This document shows, piece by piece, positions 34,201 to 34,861 of a stretch of 34,861 nt of DNA. Numbering within the stretch: position 1 is the stretch's first letter; every line of letters begins with the position of its first letter. The position numbers and the translations under genes are program-made. This stretch comes from Lachnospiraceae bacterium (GTDB lineage: Bacteria > Bacillota > Clostridia > Lachnospirales > Lachnospiraceae), in NCBI GenBank assembly GCA_017480195.1, contig JAFVBE010000045.1, positions 1-34,861 of the forward strand, read 5' to 3'. Under the pieces are notes generated by a model that saw only the letters and a program-made list of their open reading frames with translations, did no database searches and was not told where the DNA came from.

Positions 34201-34226
34201 CAAGGGCTATGTTGCCATAGCCCTTG
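34201..34226 (-). terminator. hairpin between antitoxin RNA and toxin gene
   Basis: CAAGGGCTATG and CATAGCCCTTG make a perfect 11-bp stem, with a GCAA tetraloop on the minus strand. A leaky terminator between antitoxin repeats and toxN is a constant feature of type III systems and sets the RNA-to-toxin ratio. The T run after the stem is poor, in keeping with partial read-through. Confidence 0.7.
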
Positions 34227-34293
34227 AATGTAGTGTCACCGTAGCGACTCTAACGCTTTTTTATGCGTCCACTTGTCGGCAGGACTCTCCATC
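34204..34293 (-). ncRNA. candidate ToxI/CptI-type antitoxin RNA
   Basis: The region between the promoter and the hairpin before the toxin gene is non-coding and about 90 bases long. It contains two degenerate units of 37 bases (34288-34252 and 34251-34215, minus strand). Each begins AGAGTC; matching parts include GTGGACGCAT against GTGACACTACAT and an A-rich end. The second unit can form GUCGC-UACG-GUGAC. Unit length and position fit type III antitoxins, which have 2 to 5 pseudoknot repeats of about 35-45 bases. The divergence between the units is greater than usual. Confidence 0.5.
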
Positions 34294-34469
34294 AATTTCA
34301 TTATAACTATTCCTCAACCAAAGTCAAGACCTATTTTAAATATAATGATATAAGAACGACTCAAAAAGCATATAATTATGATATTTTTGGTACAGAAGAT
34401 AAGGCTCAAGCAATTAAAGACTTCGAGGTCGGAAAGATAATGTTAACCCCATGTCACCCCCAATCTTGA
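34263..34469 (+). pseudogene. tyrosine recombinase C-terminal remnant B
   Basis: The frame encodes YNDIRTTQKAYNYDIFGTED, then KAQAIKDFE and a short tail. The DIxTTxxxY pattern fits the last catalytic Tyr region of a tyrosine recombinase, although the preceding GH box has decayed. Its 5' part overlaps the antitoxin RNA and its promoter on the other strand, so the ATG at 34263 is not meaningful. It ends 14 bases before att copy 2. Confidence 0.45.
34300..34327 (-). promoter_or_regulatory. promoter of the type III toxin-antitoxin locus
   Basis: On the minus strand TTGACT (34327-34322), a 16-base spacer and TATAAT (34305-34300) form a strong promoter with a start near 34293, directly before the antitoxin repeats. 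Confidence 0.72.
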
Positions 34470-34482
34470 GTTGGCAAAAAAA

Positions 34483-34514
34483 GGCTCAAGCCCAGATAAA
34501 TCAAGGCTTGAGCC
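34483..34514 (-). terminator. terminator of the tRNA operon
   Basis: GGCTCAAGCC and GGCTTGAGCC form a 10-bp stem, followed on the minus strand by TTTTTTT. It lies 13 bases after the 3' end of tRNA-Leu. Confidence 0.88.
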
Positions 34515-34547
34515 ACTTTAAAAAGTATGCCGGCGACCGGAATCGAA
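34484..34547. repeat. attachment-site copy 2 (at intact tRNA-Leu)
   Basis: This 64-base unit is identical to 33497-33560 and spans the last 20 bases of the intact tRNA-Leu plus its terminator. The two copies delimit a 987-bp unit carrying the type III toxin-antitoxin locus and integrase remnant B. Confidence 0.85.
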
Positions 34548-34613
34548 CCGGTACGGGAGATTAGTCCCGCAGGATTTTAAGTCCTGTGCGTCTGCCAGTT
34601 CCGCCACGCCGGC
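34528..34613 (-). tRNA. tRNA-Leu (anticodon TAA)
   Basis: The acceptor stem is GCCGGCG with CGCCGGC and discriminator A. The anticodon arm CAGGA-CTTAAAA-TCCTG gives TAA. A long variable arm (about 34551-34569) and a GGTTCGATTCC T arm mark a class II leucine tRNA. CCA is not encoded. Its 3' 20 bases are duplicated at 33541-33560. Confidence 0.95.
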
Positions 34614-34641
34614 AAATTTGGAACAATATTTAATTGTTTAG

Positions 34642-34715
34642 CGACCCGGATGGGGATCGAACCCACGACCTCCGCCGTGACAGGGCGGCGCTCTAACCAG
34701 CTGAGCCACCGGGCC
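34642..34715 (-). tRNA. tRNA-Asp (anticodon GTC)
   Basis: The acceptor stem is GGCCCGG with CCGGGTC and discriminator G. The anticodon arm CCGCC-CTGTCAC-GGCGG gives GTC. CCA is not encoded. It lies 28 bases upstream of tRNA-Leu in the same cluster. Confidence 0.95.
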
Positions 34716-34727
34716 ATAAAAGAAAAG

Positions 34728-34801
34728 TGGACGTTCAGGGACTCGAACCCCGGACCGATCGGTTATGAGCCGATTGCTCTAACCAGCTGAGCTAAACGTC
34801 C
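34728..34801 (-). tRNA. tRNA-Met (anticodon CAT)
   Basis: The acceptor stem is GGACGTT with AACGTCC and discriminator A. The anticodon arm ATCGG-CTCATAA-CCGAT gives CAT. It looks like elongator Met; a lysidine-modified tRNA-Ile that reads ATA also has CAT and cannot be fully excluded. CCA is not encoded. Confidence 0.9.
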
Positions 34802-34829
34802 ATATTTTTTCAACTATTTATTTTGCAAG

Positions 34830-34861
34830 AGCCGACGATCGGAATCGAACCGATAACCTGC
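34830..34861 (-). tRNA. partial tRNA at window edge, probably Thr
   Basis: Only the variable region, T arm (ATCGG-TTCGATT-CCGAT) and 3' acceptor strand (CGTCGGC, discriminator T) are present. The AGGTT variable loop resembles clostridial tRNA-Thr, but the anticodon lies outside the window. Confidence 0.6.

Noticed and set aside
34263-34469. A functional 68-residue gene on the plus strand
   Set aside because: It has no ribosome site, its start lies over the antitoxin RNA and promoter of the other strand, and its sequence looks like a recombinase tail.

Overview
The window looks like chromosome of a gut Lachnospiraceae (Clostridia, Bacillota), probably a Coprococcus-like species. The reasons are low-GC DNA with strong AGGAGG-type ribosome binding sites, a CIRCE element, clostridial gene families (NADP-glutamate dehydrogenase with an Lrp regulator, DUF4236, a YdjG/YdjH/YdjI-like module, an AmmeMemoRadiSam-type radical SAM enzyme) and tRNA genes without an encoded CCA. 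The genus is inferred from remembered similarity, not from a search.

Layout. 1-2.5 kb: GC-rich tandem repeats, then lon on the minus strand behind a consensus promoter and a perfect CIRCE operator. 2.5-10 kb: a 232-bp imperfect palindrome, then a minus-strand run of cardiolipin synthase, TetR regulator, MMPL/RND exporter and a secreted heptad-repeat partner. 10-16.3 kb: a SAM-dependent methyltransferase behind a second long palindrome, citrate synthase, a ParB-like/BMP fusion translationally coupled to a metallophosphoesterase, and an AraC-type regulator. 16.4-17.9 kb: a small island bounded by similar hairpin repeats, with a hypothetical gene divergent from an Xre regulator plus PD-(D/E)XK nuclease pair that resembles a toxin-antitoxin operon. 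It is followed by a 48-bp perfect direct repeat and several terminators. 18-20.2 kb: gdhA, an Lrp/AsnC regulator and a small zinc-ribbon protein. 20.2-20.9 kb: non-coding, holding a third, 297-bp palindrome.

20.9-25.2 kb: a membrane-stress-like module of a Tim44-like protein, an SPFH protein with zinc ribbons (YdjI-like), a zinc-ribbon protein (YdjG-like) and a TPM-domain protein (YdjH-like). The YdjG-like gene is split by one in-frame TGA. 25.4-28.7 kb, plus strand: a DUF4236 protein, a C39-like peptidase candidate and a membrane/spermidine-synthase fusion. 28.7-30.5 kb: an AlkZ-related protein and a radical SAM enzyme behind a structured leader. 30.5-33 kb: a two-gene operon of a LanC-like protein and a cysteine-synthase-like PLP enzyme.

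33.1-34.9 kb is a tRNA-associated integration hotspot. Four minus-strand tRNA genes (Leu, Asp, Met, and a partial one at the edge) lie beside an exact 64-bp direct repeat that contains the 3' end of tRNA-Leu and its terminator. Two decayed tyrosine-recombinase tails each sit next to one repeat copy. Between the copies is a ToxN/AbiQ-family toxin gene preceded by a promoter, two degenerate 37-nt repeats and a hairpin, which is the architecture of a type III (RNA antitoxin) toxin-antitoxin system. This is the most interesting locus. The Xre-nuclease pair, the LanC/CysK-like operon, the ParB-BMP fusion and the structured leader at 30.4 kb come next.
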